This document shows, piece by piece, positions 63,904 to 64,000 of a DNA stretch of 64,000 nucleotides (positions are counted from its first letter, which is position 1; the number at the start of each line of letters is the position of its first letter). Below the pieces are notes generated by a model. The model did no database searches. It was given only the letters and a program-made list of their open reading frames with translations, and was not told where the DNA came from. Origin of the DNA: Tubulanus polymorphus (lineage: Eukaryota; Nemertea; Palaeonemertea; Tubulaniformes; Tubulanidae); NCBI RefSeq assembly GCF_964204645.1, contig NC_134025.1, forward strand, positions 17,390,001-17,454,000. The letters are read 5' to 3'. Position numbers and translations under genes: made by a program.

Positions 63904-64000
63904 CTAAAAAATTGAAAGATCAATAAATCAAAATGAAAACAATTATTTACACTTAATTATCTAACCGGGTAGCTATTAAATAGAGAATAGAAAAATATAC

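Overview
The window is animal (metazoan) nuclear DNA, probably from an aquatic invertebrate. It has spliced genes with GT-AG introns, a RAB21-like GTPase exon, Penelope, Helitron, LINE, Mutator-like and hAT-like transposons, and very little host coding sequence. The only confident host gene is the first coding exon of a RAB21-like small GTPase at 9535-9684 (minus strand). Nearly everything else is mobile DNA in various stages of decay. I cannot name the species.

Layout. 1-620: a repeat tail and a Penelope-type reverse transcriptase fragment. 3.77-9.42 kb: a broken Helitron (Rep, then helicase pieces, then a clean hairpin plus CTAG end) lying 115 bp from the RAB21 splice donor. 11.38-13.76 kb: a complete non-autonomous Mutator-like element with 9-bp target duplications. 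14.4-25.0 kb: a dispersed composite repeat (family R) with internal ~154-bp tandem units and a hairpin tail, a hAT-like insertion carrying a zinc-finger ORF, a MITE and a fold-back Penelope insertion. 27.7-41.8 kb: a three-level nest, in which a 6.5-kb non-coding transposon (E1) is split by a 5'-truncated LINE, which is itself split by a second, 5.5-kb copy of the same transposon (E2).

42.2-62.4 kb: two very AT-rich arms of a Polinton/virophage-like integrating element, in opposite orientation. The left arm reads on the minus strand and the right arm on the plus strand. Both carry, from the tip inward, an HNH endonuclease, a small acidic protein, a pair of double-palindrome repeats, an HNH remnant, two small membrane proteins and a chromodomain integrase. 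The left arm goes on through several further small, mostly membrane-anchored proteins but has lost its packaging ATPase. The right arm keeps the ATPase and stops there. Each tip ends in a palindrome that begins AGTAATAGGGG; the left tip cuts precisely into a second copy of the Mutator-like element. Between the arms (50.5-55.6 kb) lie that element, an intron-containing DDE integrase gene (IS3EU-like) and a HECT fragment. 62.5-63.9 kb holds a P2X7-tail-like cysteine-rich exon and a convergent spliced gene of unknown function.

The most unusual signals are: (1) nearly every gene of the AT-rich element starts in the context TAAATG, which resembles a poxvirus late start signal rather than an animal Kozak context; (2) a 27-bp palindromic micro-insertion found twice in the right arm and absent at both matching sites of the left arm; (3) repeated double palindromes, candidate origin or control sites; and (4) an element gene set dominated by small membrane proteins without a recognisable capsid gene.
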